From assembly GCA_003427395.1 (NCBI GenBank), contig BFEA01000089.1:2947521-3008506 (forward strand): a stretch of DNA of 60,986 nt. Reading direction: 5' to 3'. The notes beneath the pieces were generated by a model. The model did no database searches and was not told the origin of the DNA. It saw only the letters and a program-made list of their open reading frames with translations. This document shows, piece after piece, positions 42,912 through 53,225 of this stretch (its first letter is position 1; the number at the start of each line of letters is the position of its first letter). The translations under genes were made by a program, and so were the position numbers. Source of the DNA: Chara braunii (Eukaryota; Streptophyta; Charophyceae; Charales; Characeae).

Positions 42912-44442
42912 AGGATTGGAATTGGAACATTGAGGGTTGAGTGCAACTGAGGCATCTTCTTCATCTGGCGAACTACTGGCGAGAAACTTCATGGCGATTC
43001 ATCTTCTCCAGTGCTGAGACAGCAGGGAAGAAGATTTCAAGCGGTGAATTCAAGAGTTCAGTGCCTGTACTGAGCAAGCGCAATGAGCCTGTCAGGGCGC
43101 TGGTCAGAAAGTGGCGAGAACAGGGTCAATTCACCATAGCCAACCCTGAGGGCAGGATAGCGAATTGCCTCAGAGTGGCGAATTACCCCTGAGGACTTCA
43201 GGGATCTCTGAGCGGCTTCATCCCTGGGCAGCGCTGAGGGAGATTGATAGCCTGTGTCAATCTTAGGAGGGATCAACCCCATTTGAGGCTATTTATAGCA
43301 TCAGCGACTTTCAGACACTGTGGCGAGATAATCTCCTGTTGGCTTTCTGAGCGCCACAGGGTCAGATTAAGGGAATCTGGCAAAAGGGGTTGCAGCGCTT
43401 CAGGATCCTAAAGAGGATCAACAAGTTGGAAGAAGTTTTGTGCATGGAACAGAGAGGAGGAATCCCTGGGTGAAATTGGCGAGATGAGAGTTTCAGTCTG
43501 CCATAGCCAGATCTTCATCAAGCTTTGTAGAGAACTCTGAAAGTGAGTCCGTTCCATGCACATACCTGTACAGCGATTCAGATAGGGTTAGAATAATTAG
43601 TATTGACGGTCTGTCTGTCTGTCAGTGTCTGAAGGTGAAAATCGCAGACTGCATGACAGCCATAGCCATCCCTCTCCTACCTTCCTCTGCTCCTTTCTTA
43701 CCCTCTGTTGACTCTTCTCCAGCCAAAATTATTCTGTGACTGTTGGACTGTATTGCGCTTGATCTGGGATGCTCAGATTGTGAATTTTGTACTGGAAAAG
43801 TAGAGATACTATGAATTGTAGTTTTGCGTTGAGTCTAATTATAGCCTGTGCTAGCTAGGGTTAGTCATAACTTCAATTATGTCCGTCAAAATTCAACTCT
43901 GTCAGTTTCTAGTGAATCGCAATCAAAAAATCGTCAATATTGCAGGAGGGCTTGATTGGATTTGCAGTATTTCACTGGGAACAGTGAATACTGTACCTCG
44001 CCATACCCCAGGGTATGCCCGCCAGAGTCATCAGGGCCGAAATTGGAGTCTGGGTTAGGATTCGGGGTCTCTGACTGAATCGCTCTGCTTGATTGATCAC
44101 TCTTGTCTGTACTTGCCATGTTCTATGAGTCTCACTGATTACTCTTGTGTTCTAATGGGCTCTGGAAATCTAGTGTCTCTCTGGAAGAGTAGTGGTTGTG
44201 TCTAGTAACTCTAGTGTGGTGCACGGTCAGTAAAAGGAAATCATGAAAGAAATTTTACTGGACTATCTGTCTGTCTGACACCTGACCCCAGAGAACCGTT
44301 CCAACCCAAATCGCTTGTTGCCTACTCACCCACCTAACTTCTGTGTATGAGAGAGCAACGATTTCTGAGTGTCGGTAGGAATCGGTATATCGCTGCATAC
44401 TCTTCGTTGTTTGTCTGTCACTTTGTTTTCTGAAGAGGGAAA
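42912..44442 (+). other. Untranslated leader of element C
   Basis: 1.5 kb between PBS and gag with no convincing frame. Contains GCCATAGCC at 43500 and 43659 and short CTGT runs (43610, 44265). Confidence 0.6.
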
Positions 44443-45993
44443 ATGGCGGATCAGGGAGCTCAGCAGCAGCCACAGGTAGAAGTAGTGATGAAGGTAGAAG
44501 AACAACAACCTTCTACCTCCACCCCTACTACTCCTCTGACTGTTACTCAGCAGAAGAAGAAGGAACCACGGGAAATACTCCAGCAGGAACAGGCGCTGCT
44601 AGCAAAGCTGGAGAGACCGGAGGCGGCTGAGTTAGAGGCTGCAACACATACTTCTCGCAGAGAGTACCTGTTGGAGCAGCTAAACAAGGTCCTGACAGAT
44701 GATCGCTGTTCCCAAGTGAATAAGAACCGGGCAGAGTGGGCCATTTCGGAACACAAAGCCATCAGTTCTTATTTCACTAACTGGGATGATCGCTTGGACC
44801 ATTTAGAGCGTCGGGTTGACGATCTGGCAGCTCAGCAGTCAAGGATACTGCATGCAATTCAGTCCTTAACTGCTCAGCTGACAACGGCCAAGCTGATTGT
44901 TCCTCAGTCCCCTGGACTCAAAACCAAACCCCCTCCTTCCTCTCCATCCTCTCCTCCCAGTTCACGTCATTCTTCCCCCTCACCACCTTCATCCCAAAAG
45001 GCCACAGCCAAACCCACTTTTGCTGCTGTTGTTGCAGGCGATCAGAGAGGTCCCAAGACCCCTGCCCCCAACAAATTCAGATGGGATGACCCCAAGACTG
45101 ATGTTGGGGACTGGCCTGCAGGGACCAGGGCTTACTTGAGGGGCTTTATATGCCCGGAACAGACAAAAGTGGCTACAGTTCTGGGACTGCTAGAAGGGCC
45201 TGGACAAAAGTGGGCTACTTCTACCTCCAGCGGTCTGCAGAAATCTATGGAGGATTGGGCTTTGGGATTGGGGGTGGACAGTCTTCTGCAGGCTCTGGAA
45301 GACCGCTTTGCAGACAAGGAGCGGGCCCACAAAGTTGCTGACAGGATTGCTCGCCTGGGGCAGCAGCGCTACAGCGGATCCCTGCAATCGTTGTTTGCAG
45401 AGTTCGAGCAGCTAACTTCCACCCCTGGTTTGGTCATGTTTGCAGATGACCTATTGACCAACTTCTGCAAGGGCGCCCCTGAGAAGTTTTTTGTTGCCTT
45501 GTATAGCGTTGGGCATAAGGATTGGAGATCCTTTGGCCGCGTAGATTGGAGATCCTTTGGCCGCGCAGCCCTGAACATGGAAGCCAAACTTCATGTTCAG
45601 GCCCCCTCCTCTGACAGGAGGAAAGGTGCCTTCCCTCGTGGTGGTAGAAAGGGAAAGGCAGACATTGCACATGCAGGGTCTGCATCAACTTCTGATTCAG
45701 ACTCCCAGGGTGATACACCATCAACTGGGACTGGATCAACTGCTGAAACGGATGTTGCAACGGCCTTGACTCAGGCTGTTCTGGGAGTTCTGCAGCAGCA
45801 GAAAAGATTCTCCCCTACCAGAGCCTCAGCCAGTGCACAAGGGAAGGACAAGGGACGTCGGCCTTCCTTCTCCCAGCGCCGTAATCTGCCAAAGGACGTC
45901 CTTATGCCAGCCGACCCGCTCAATCCCTCCACTCAAGATCCAGGAGGGAGTGTGGAGAAGAAGGAAGGAGAGAGGGGTCTGCCTGAGATGTGA
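44443..45993 (+). CDS. gag: Element C gag
   Basis: 516 codons from ATG 44443 (M-A-D-Q-G-A-Q-Q-Q-P), the first Met of a long open frame. Residues ~35-150 are Glu/Gln/Leu-rich and probably coiled coil (L-D-H-L-E-R-R-V-D-D-L). A Pro/Ser linker follows (~160-190). The capsid-like core has F-R-W-D-D-P-K, W-P-A-G-T-R-A-Y-L and L-L-Q-A-L-E-D-R-F (~210-360). Residues ~350-366 contain an in-frame duplication of D-W-R-S-F-G-R (24 bp, near 45518 and 45542). The frame slips before the zinc knuckle and stops at 45991-45993, so this copy makes gag without nucleocapsid. Confidence 0.85.
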   Translation: MADQGAQQQPQVEVVMKVEEQQPSTSTPTTPLTVTQQKKKEPREILQQEQALLAKLERPEAAELEAATHTSRREYLLEQLNKVLTDDRCSQVNKNRAEWAISEHKAISSYFTNWDDRLDHLERRVDDLAAQQSRILHAIQSLTAQLTTAKLIVPQSPGLKTKPPPSSPSSPPSSRHSSPSPPSSQKATAKPTFAAVVAGDQRGPKTPAPNKFRWDDPKTDVGDWPAGTRAYLRGFICPEQTKVATVLGLLEGPGQKWATSTSSGLQKSMEDWALGLGVDSLLQALEDRFADKERAHKVADRIARLGQQRYSGSLQSLFAEFEQLTSTPGLVMFADDLLTNFCKGAPEKFFVALYSVGHKDWRSFGRVDWRSFGRAALNMEAKLHVQAPSSDRRKGAFPRGGRKGKADIAHAGSASTSDSDSQGDTPSTGTGSTAETDVATALTQAVLGVLQQQKRFSPTRASASAQGKDKGRRPSFSQRRNLPKDVLMPADPLNPSTQDPGGSVEKKEGERGLPEM

Positions 45994-46040
45994 GCGACAA
46001 CACTTCTTGAAGGACTGCCCTTACATGCCATGTCAAAAAA
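45950..46040 (+). pseudogene. Element C gag zinc knuckle in shifted frame
   Basis: In the phase of ORF 45833-46096 the text reads R-G-V-C-L-R-C-E-R-Q-H-F-L-K-D-C, positions 45980-46018. Spacing is C-x2-C-x3-H-x4-C, one residue short of the usual C-x2-C-x4-H-x4-C. A second phase change then leads into pol. Confidence 0.7.
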
Positions 46041-47840
46041 TTGAAGCAGACCCTGGGGACTGCAGTTCCCCCCAGTGCTGCACTCCCATCTGCTGATGTA
46101 GGTGGATCTGGAGCTACTTCAATTGAGACAGAGTCTGAGTGTTTGGGGACGGCACGGGCAGCATCTTTCTGCTATGAGGGTCCTGACCCGGATCAGGACC
46201 CGGGGCAGGATGAGCTTCAGTCACTTGTTGCTTTCTTCCTTCACCTGCAGGAACAAAAGAGAAGCAAGTCTGATCTCATCCTACTTAGGCCCCTGATCAA
46301 TAACATCAGTATCAAAGGGCTGTTGGATTGTGGAGCCACGAGGAATTTCATGTCTCCCAGTGCGGTCAAGAAACTGCATCTGGGCATGAAAGTTCAGCAG
46401 CTGCAGCAACCGCTGCTGGTCAGAATAGGTGACTCCACTGTTCTCACTATCAGGGAGAAGGTCAGGGGTATCCCTGTTACCTTCGACAGTGATGGGGAAG
46501 TCAGACACAGTCTGAACTTCTACATATTCCCTGACTTACCCTTTGACCTGGTGTTCTCTATGCAGTGGCTAAAGGCCGTCAATCCAAGGATCGACTGGCA
46601 GATCCCAAAGGTTGAACTGCCTAACAGACAGGGGGTGTACCAGCCATGTATGATTGCTGTTGAACACCACCCTAAAACCAGTTGCTACTGTTTGAGAGCG
46701 AGGGAGTTCTATGCTCTCTCGCGCCAGTATGACCATGAGCGCCTGTTCTTAGCTCTGGTCAAGCAGACATACGCGCCTACTGTTTCCTGTCCTCCTGAGA
46801 TACAACAGGTTGTGGACCAATACACTGATCTGATGCAGGAGCCCTTTGGGTTACCCAATCGGCCAACCAAGCATCACATTGAGCTACTACCTGGAGCGGT
46901 CCCTCCCAAGGGCCGCATCTACAGGATGTCCCCTGCTGAGCTTGCGGAGCTCAGAAAGCAGCTTGAGACCCTGACCAACAAAGGCTGGATACGGCCGAGC
47001 ACTTCTGAATTTAGGGCACCAGTCCTCTTCGTCCCGAAAGGGAATGGAGAATTCAGAATGTGCAGCGACTACAGGGGTCTCAACAAGATCACTAGGAGGG
47101 GTACAGAGCCACTTCCCAGGATCGATGACCTTCTGGATATGGTGCATGGCTACACAGTGTTCAGCAAAGTCGACCTTAAATCTGGTTATCACCAGATTGA
47201 GATGGAAGAGGAGGATGTCTACAAGACAGCCTTCAAGACTAGATATGGGGCTTACGAGTTTCTGGTCATGCCATTTGGACTTTGCAATGCCTCAGGTACC
47301 TTCCAGACTGAGATGCACCGCATCTTCAGGCCTTACTTGGACAAGTTCATGGTTGTCTACCTGGATGACATCCTGGTATTCAGTCGAACTGTCAGGGAAC
47401 ATGCGGAGCACCTGGCTCTAGTCCTTCAGTCATTACGTGACAGCCAGTATAAGATTAACAGAGAAAAGTCATTTTTTGGAGTTCCCTCTGTTATCTATCT
47501 GGGTCATGTAATCTCTGGAGATGGCCTGGCTCCTGAAGCAGCCAAGATAACTCCTATTCAGGAGTGGCCCCAACCACAGACAGTGAGGGATGTCAGGTCC
47601 TTCATGGGCTTAGCCTCCTACTACAGAAAGTTTGTCAGGGACTTTTCTGCAGTGGCTGCACCCCTGACCAACCTAACAAAGAAAGGCACTCCTTTTCTTT
47701 GGTCCCTTCCCTGTCAGTTGGCCTTCACACAACTCAAGAAGGCCTTGACTCGTGCACCAGTGCTGAAGTTGCCTGACCCCACTCAGCCATTCATCCTGAC
47801 CACTGACGCCAGTCAGTATGGCATTGGGGAAGTTCTTTAG
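46041..47840 (+). pseudogene. pol: Element C protease, reverse transcriptase, RNase H start
   Basis: 600 codons. Protease active site G-L-L-D-C-G-A-T-R-N-F-M near residue 96 and F-D-L-V-F-S-M-Q-W for the second half. RT has R-M-S-P-A-E-L-A-E-L-R, C-S-D-Y-R-G-L-N, K-V-D-L-K-S-G-Y-H-Q, M-P-F-G-L-C-N-A-S and M-V-V-Y-L-D-D-I-L near residue 440, then Y-L-G-H-V-I-S-G-D-G and S-F-M-G-L-A-S-Y-Y-R-K-F. RNase H opens with T-T-D-A-S-Q-Y-G-I-G. TAG at 47838-47840 stands where a Gln codon is usual. The Met at 46041 is arbitrary. Confidence 0.9.
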
Positions 47841-48071
47841 CAAGATGATGGGATTGGTCTATGACCAGTAGAGTTTATGAGTAAGAAAATCAAGACTCGG
47901 AAGCTTCAGGACTCTACCTACGAGAAAGAGTTGTATGCCCTTGTATGTGCCTTGAAACATTGGAAGCACTTTCTCTTGGGAAGACACTCCACCTTACAGT
48001 GGATGAAGTCCTAGGGAGAGTTAAATGATAAGTTGGCACGATACATTCAGTTCATAGACATGTTTGACTTT
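47841..48071 (+). pseudogene. Element C RNase H, middle part, cut at 48071
   Basis: Same phase as the RT: P-V-E-F-M-S-K-K-I, Y-E-K-E-L-Y-A-L-V-C-A-L-K-H-W-K-H-F (conserved Glu), then Q-F-I-D-M-F-D-F-E-L-G. Interrupted by TGA near 47863 and TAG near 48012. At 48072 the text switches to reversed LTR, sharing GAACTTGG at the join. Confidence 0.85.
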
Positions 48072-49151
48072 GAACTTGGTTGTCTGACGAATTTCAATGC
48101 CACTCACACACAGACACTCTCACACACGCCCATACATGCATAAGACGAAGGGGAGAGGAAACAGAGTCCAGACTGTACACAGACCAAAATAGGCAGCGAA
48201 ATACAGCTATGCACATGTGGGAAGACACACCGTGTTCCTCACTCTCTGACGATACTCCTAACAACCAATCACAAGAAGAAACCGGCGAGGATAACAATCG
48301 GAATTACACTGATGATGAGCCAATTAAAACCAAATATCGTTACAGAGTTTGTTCCAGTATCTCGCCACTTCCAGAACCTCACACCCCACCCTCTACCCTA
48401 CACCCAGTTAGTAGTGCAACACCGAAATGGCCTCCCTGAGGCCAGCGCCAACCACCCGGATGAAGAACAGATCCTACATTGAAGTCTTCAGTGCCAATGA
48501 ACGACTCTGACGAAGAAACAGGCAGCTATGGCTGCCGCCACCCACGAATATTTAGTGAAGCCTCGATATAGCTTGGCCAAACGTAGATACCCCCAGGGTA
48601 GATGCGCTGAGGATGTCCCAGCTCTGACAACCTTCAGAAGACCGACTATGGCTATCGTCCACGACAAAGGTCTCAGGATGCCGCTTGTAGACAATTACCA
48701 CCGCCAACTTGCATGGCTTCTCCGTACGCTGCTTCGCGAGAATGAACAGCCAAAAGTCCCAAACCGATTTNCCTAATCTATTAATAGATCTACACTACCC
48801 TAGCCTAGACCTAGACCCGATTGACTGGACCGACCGGTATCGTTCCAGTTTCGGCCTCTCGGCCTCTCCCTACCCGGCTATAGGTTATAGAACCGTCTAT
48901 CGGTATAGGCCTTTCAGGCCTGTCCGTCCTAGGGGTAGCCCGGGTCTGCTATACGCAGTTAGGGTCAGTTGTAGGAATTTCAAATTAGTGATGGGCCTGT
49001 AATTTCCAAGATTTGCAGACGTGTGCCTCACGAATATTCCTCATAGGTAGGTCTCTCGGTTAGCCCTCAGCCAAACAAAATTACCAACCTACCCTACCAC
49101 TATTACTGTACAGCCTCGTGGTTAGTCTCGGCAGTTGAAATCAGCAAGTCA
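48072..49151 (-). repeat. Inverted LTR of element C
   Basis: Reverse complement of 41810-42891. The outermost ~6 bases of the U5 end are missing at the 48072 junction, while the U3 end is complete: read on the minus strand it starts TGACTTGCTG right after the purine/G-rich string CCCCGGGGGGGTAAGCC that follows the integrase. It is thus the 3' LTR belonging to the minus-strand integrase block. One N at 48772. Confidence 0.9.
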
Positions 49152-49183
49152 TTGCAGGCTTACCCCCCCGGGGAGCGAGGACC

Positions 49184-50014
49184 TCAGAGCAAGGGATGCA
49201 GACGAGGTGAACGGCGAGGAAGGTTGCCCTTCTGAGCTGCTTCATATCGTAGAACAACTGACTTTAATGTCTTGAGAAGTGCCCTTCTGTAGAACCATCT
49301 GTTCTCAGTAGGAGGCTGGAAAGCTAACCTCACAAGATACTCTCGATCGGGGCTTGTGCCCCACTCATCCTCAATCCATTCCACGTCATACCCCTTGCCA
49401 GGGATCGGTGGACCAAATTTAGGGGGCCGGTCTGGGAATGCATCAACTGGGGTGAATGGAAGCAACTTAGATGCATGGAAGACCGGGTAGGTTCGTAGAT
49501 GCAGCGGGACGTCGATGAGATAGGATGGGCCATATGGATCAACGCCCACTGTTTCTAAGACCTGCCATGGACCCAAATAACGAGGCAACAGCTTGGGGGA
49601 GATATCCTCCTCCCTCGACAACTCAGAACTGGCTACCCAGACATAATCACTAGTGCGGATGGGGGAAGGCCGCCTGTGGCGATTAGCTTGTTCAATCATT
49701 GCCTTTTGGGCTTTGAACAAGTTCGCCCGTGCCCTTTCCACATCTATACGGTAGCGTCTGTTGAACTCTGCGGTGCCTGGTGTCAGGTCTGACTTAGCCT
49801 TATCGATGATATCATCGAGAGGCTGTCGTGGTTCACGTCCCCAGTGCAACCGGTACGGACTGAACCCAATCGAGGAATGGACAGACATGTTATAATCAAG
49901 CTGTGCCCGAGCCATGTGGAGATCCCAGTCCTGCTGATCTGGAGAGATGACAGGACGCAGCAATTGGAATAAGACTTGGTTCATCACTTCAGCCTGACCA
50001 TTGGCTATGACCAA
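49184..50014 (-). pseudogene. Element C integrase C-terminal half (inverted)
   Basis: 276 codons. Starts in the third catalytic box (A-N-G-Q-A-E-V-M-N-Q), so the Glu is present. Goes on with S-S-I-G-F-S-P-Y-R-L, R-H-R-R-P-S-P-I-R-T, Y-L-G-P-W-Q-V-L (GPY/F-type) and Y-P-V-F-H-A-S-K-L-L-P-F, and ends 33 bases before the LTR, as a pol tail should. Confidence 0.88.
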
Positions 50015-50430
50015 AAGTCATGTCCAATCGTGAGTGCAGGTAGTCCTTACAGTAGGACTGTCACTCATCGCTGCAAAATCGGGGGTCTCTATCACTGACT
50101 ATAGAAGTGGGCGGTCCATGGTGTGTGACCCACCTCTCTGAAAAGGCTGCTCTCACAGTCGGGACCCCTAGCTACCTCTGGCAAGGGGATGAACTCTGCG
50201 TATTTGGAGAACCTGTCCACGCAGACCATTACTTGACGCATGCCACGAGGGGTGGTCTTGCCTAAATCTTTGAAATCAATCGACACAGATTCAGCAGGGC
50301 CATCAAGTATGGGTAAGGGTTTGAGGAGGCCCAGAGGAGGCCTACGCTGGACCTTGTTCCTCTGGCAAAGCTCACAGGTTTCCACATAGCGCAGCATATC
50401 ACTCCGCATCTCCTTCCAGAAGAAGGGCTG
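50015..50430 (-). pseudogene. Element C integrase core, first part (inverted)
   Basis: Reads F-F-W-K-E-M-R-S-D-M-L-R-Y-V-E-T-C-E-L-C-Q-R-N-K, so the Cys pair of the zinc domain is present. Then S-I-D-F-K-D-L-G (first Asp) and V-D-R-F-S-K-Y-A-E-F-I. The frame slips near 50095; in another phase I-V-S-D-R-D-P-R-F gives the second Asp. The block starts abruptly at about 50430, just where plus-strand RNase H text resumes. Confidence 0.85.
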
Positions 50431-50715
50431 CTACAATAAGGTAGCAGATGCCCTCTCTCGTAGGCCTGACTCTTTTACACTGATCTCCTCTACTCACTCC
50501 TTTGGAGAGGAGACCCGTCAGACCATTGCTCGTCTTCTGCCTCAGGACCCGACTTATGGACCCATAGTCAGGAATCTGCAAGCGGATCCCAATTCTGAAC
50601 CTGGCTATGCCCTGAGTTCAGATTTGCTGTATACTTACAGCAGAGGTGAGGAACGCTTGTGCATTCCTTAGGATCAGGGGCTCAGGACACTGCTGAGGAA
50701 AGAGCATGCTGTCAT
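50431..50715 (+). pseudogene. Element C RNase H tail and integrase start (plus strand)
   Basis: Reads Y-N-K-V-A-D-A-L-S-R-R-P-D, then L-L-P-Q-D-P-T-Y-G-P-I-V and E-E-R-L-C-I-P, a TAG, then L-R-T-L-L-R-K-E-H-A. This continues the text cut at 48071 with only a few residues lost, and ends where the reversed integrase block would continue. Confidence 0.85.
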
Positions 50716-51119
50716 CATATACTTCATGGAAGCTATGCCAAAAAAGCAGGGCAGTTCGAGGTTGTGGTGCAAAAGCATGCATTGGATCAATTTTTCTGAA
50801 GCCTTTGGCCCGGCCGTGCTGCCGCAAGACTACCACATCATCAATGGAACCTCTTTGAAGTTTGTACATTCTTAATAGTGTCAATGCACGCCTTCCACGG
50901 GAGGAACGAGTGGGAAATGAACTGTCCCAGAAGGGAACGGGGATTTGGGAAAAAGGGAAGTGAGAGGTACAGGGATATGTTATCCTGTAGGCCCGTGTAG
51001 GGTGTCACAGGGAGAGTGACACCCCCACAGCGTACATAAACAGGAGGAAACAGTATAGCGGACAGGTGATAGATAGAACATAAGCAGGTTACGACGAGGA
51101 GTAGGGATAAGAGTAGTGG
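50716..51119. other. No gene seen; probable 5' region of LINE D
   Basis: Contains the hairpin GGTGTCAC / GTGACACC around 51001-51024. No domain in any frame. Confidence 0.4.
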
Positions 51120-51139
51120 AACTGGTTAGAATGGGGTAC

Positions 51140-52100
51140 GAAGGATGATGCAAGGCAGACACTGGAATTGGTTGAAAGTTATGACATCGAACGTCAGAGG
51201 CATGGGGGCAAGATCACTACTACCCAAGTGAAGGGAGATGGCGAAGAAGGTGAAAGCAGAACAGGTCAACATGGTATGGCTCCAAGAGATCAAGCTGGAC
51301 GAAAACAAGACAGCGGAACTGGCATTGTGGTGGAAGGGCCACCAGGTGTGGGCCGAGGCGCAGGGAACAGAAGGAGGGGTCTGTATCCTAGACTGGTACT
51401 ACGATTCAAGGGGCTGGTGGGTGTGGGTGGTTCTACAATGGGGAGAGGAGGCATGTGGGCTGGTTACAGTCTATGGCCCAACAGAGGCTGGGATGCGATG
51501 CAGGATGTGGGGGAAGCTGCAGATTCTGGTGCCGGACGTGGACAAGATCATCATAGCAGGCGGCTTTAACTCAGTCGCTGGCCCGACATTAGACTCTGCT
51601 AATGCAAGGCATGTGGAAGCAGACTCACTGACACTCATCAATGGAATGATGGGGTTGGGCTGTACAGGCTCATATCGAACTCTGCATCCATAGGAGAAAT
51701 CCTTCACGTTTTGGGGAAACACGGCACCAAGGAGGAGCAGAATCAATATGATATGGGTGTCAACAGACCTCAATCAGGTGATAGAGCAAGTGCAGATAAG
51801 TCCGATGGCCACATCGGACCACGAGGTGGTAATAGCAAGCTACCTGGTAGGGAAGTTGGAGATGGGCCACCCTCTGAAGTCAATCCCAGCATGGGTTTTT
51901 ATAAGGACAGAGTTCCGGCTAATGGTGGCCCGATTCTGGAAAGAATGGACGAATGACTGCCCACAGGACAACCTGCTGGCCCGCGTGGCAACGGCGATCC
52001 AGGACCTGCGCAGGAACCTGGTAAAACAGCTGCGCTGCAGCTAAGTGGCACATCAAAGAGCAGGAGAGGAGTACGCCCACAAAATGGAGGAACTCAACAG
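51140..52100 (+). pseudogene. LINE D apurinic endonuclease domain
   Basis: The frame reads V-M-T-S-N-V-R-G-M-G (start of APE fold), a TGA at 51229-51231, then V-W-L-Q-E-I-K-L (catalytic Q-E), Y-G-P-T-E-A, and G-G-F-N-S-V where G-D-F-N is the family norm, so the Asp is replaced by Gly. After a TAG at 51691-51693 it continues in the same phase with R-S-R-I-N-M-I-W-V-S and T-S-D-H-E-V-V (catalytic S-D-H). A TAA at about 52042 precedes Y-A-H-K-M-E-E-L-N. This domain nicks target DNA to prime LINE insertion. Confidence 0.82.
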
Positions 52101-52639
52101 GTAGCACTACAAGTGAAATGGGTACGCAATTGGTGAGGGGACTTGGAGAATGTAGGCAGCACACTTGAAACAAGGGTGGAGGAGGTGTCAGTCAACCTCT
52201 CCCACAAAAAGTCCAATAACACCCTTGTAAGGTACTCGCCCGATGTGGTGGGATGGTTTGATAAGCCACGTCTTTTTAGGATAAGTGTGTTATGTACCAA
52301 TGAAGAGTGGATAGCTTTCCAACCCGATACCCTGTTGTCAGAGCTCCCCTTGGATCCTGTGCAGTAGCAATGGTCCTCGGCGAGGCGACATGGGAATGTT
52401 AAGGACAACCATCTCGCCAGTTTAGAAGTAAAGTTAATCTGAAGAATGCTCAGGCCAAAGTTGACCTAAAAACGATTGTCAGAACCGGTGGATGTCACAA
52501 TTGAATGTGGGAGTGGACAAAATGAGACAGATCTGCTGGTTTAAAGCAACTAGGTCCATCCAAGCCAGCGAAGGTGCGGTGGAAAATCACAACCTGAAAA
52601 ATGTTGACCTGAAAAATGGGGGGTCGGTTAACCTCCTCT
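52101..52639. other. Region replacing the LINE D reverse transcriptase
   Basis: No RT motif in any frame. ACACCCTTGTAAGG at 52219 resembles the 11881 palindrome half. The frame at 52143-52367 has no known family. Confidence 0.4.
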
Positions 52640-53225
52640 CTGGAAAATAGAGCATCGCTGCCTACCCACGAACGACTGGATCATAGTCCGGACTCTCTTG
52701 GGACAGGACCTCCCGTGGTGTAAGTCTTGTCAGAGCAACCTCCCTTCATGCAGAATTTGAGAGACTGTAGAGCATATAGTTCTGCAGTGCCCAAGAACAA
52801 TCATTACATGGAGGTGGTGGGACAGAATCGGGCGACAGCTCGGAACTGCGGTCAACTGGCCATCGGGCTGGAAGGCGCTGCTGTATTTGGAATGGAGATC
52901 TCCACAAGACGACGTCTGCGGAGAACATGTTCAAGGTAGGGAGGAGAGCGATCTTCTGGGTCCTCTGGAGGAAGAGGTGCACACATATAATGGAAGACGT
53001 TTGTATAGATGAGGTGGAACTAACAGAGATAATCAAACAGCAAATTCAACTGGATGTAATAGACCAGTGGGTGCAACTAGCAGCAAAAATGGATGAACAC
53101 CACACGAAAAAAGACATAAGACAAGCATTACAGTCGTTCTCAGAGGACTGGTTGGGGGGTTGGGGGGGACCAGGGGGCTGGATAGCCTACACTCAATGGA
53201 AGGGCGGCCAACAGCCAGACACTTA
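52640..53225 (+). pseudogene. LINE D C-terminal zinc finger and tail
   Basis: One phase gives L-P-T-N-D-W-I-I-V-R-T, W-C-K-S-C, E-T-V-E-H-I-V-L-Q-C-P-R: the C-x2-C ... H ... C pattern of LINE C-termini (zf-RVT). The phase then changes and R-A-I-F-W-V-L-W-R-K-R-C-T-H-I continues to 53225, parallel to T-L-W-I-I-W-K-E-R-C in LINE F. Confidence 0.75.

Larger units (their letters stand above)
41810..50715 (+). mobile_element. Element C: Ty3/gypsy retrotransposon with an inverted integrase-LTR block
   Basis: Order on the plus strand: LTR, Met-tRNA PBS, ~1.5 kb leader, gag, protease, RT, RNase H (to 48071). Then, reversed, LTR (48072-49151) and integrase (49184-50430). Then, plus again, the RNase H tail and integrase start (50431-50715). 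The parts fit one element cut at two places, so the block 48072-50430 is inverted or was inserted from a sister copy. LTRs are nearly identical by eye, so the insertion is fairly young although pol is already mutated. Confidence 0.85.
51120..53225 (+). mobile_element. LINE D: LINE-1-like retrotransposon with internal deletion
   Basis: APE-type endonuclease at the left, C-terminal zinc-finger region and tail at the right, same strand. Only ~550 bases separate them, where more than 2 kb of RT should be. No poly(A) tail was seen at the right end. Confidence 0.75.
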
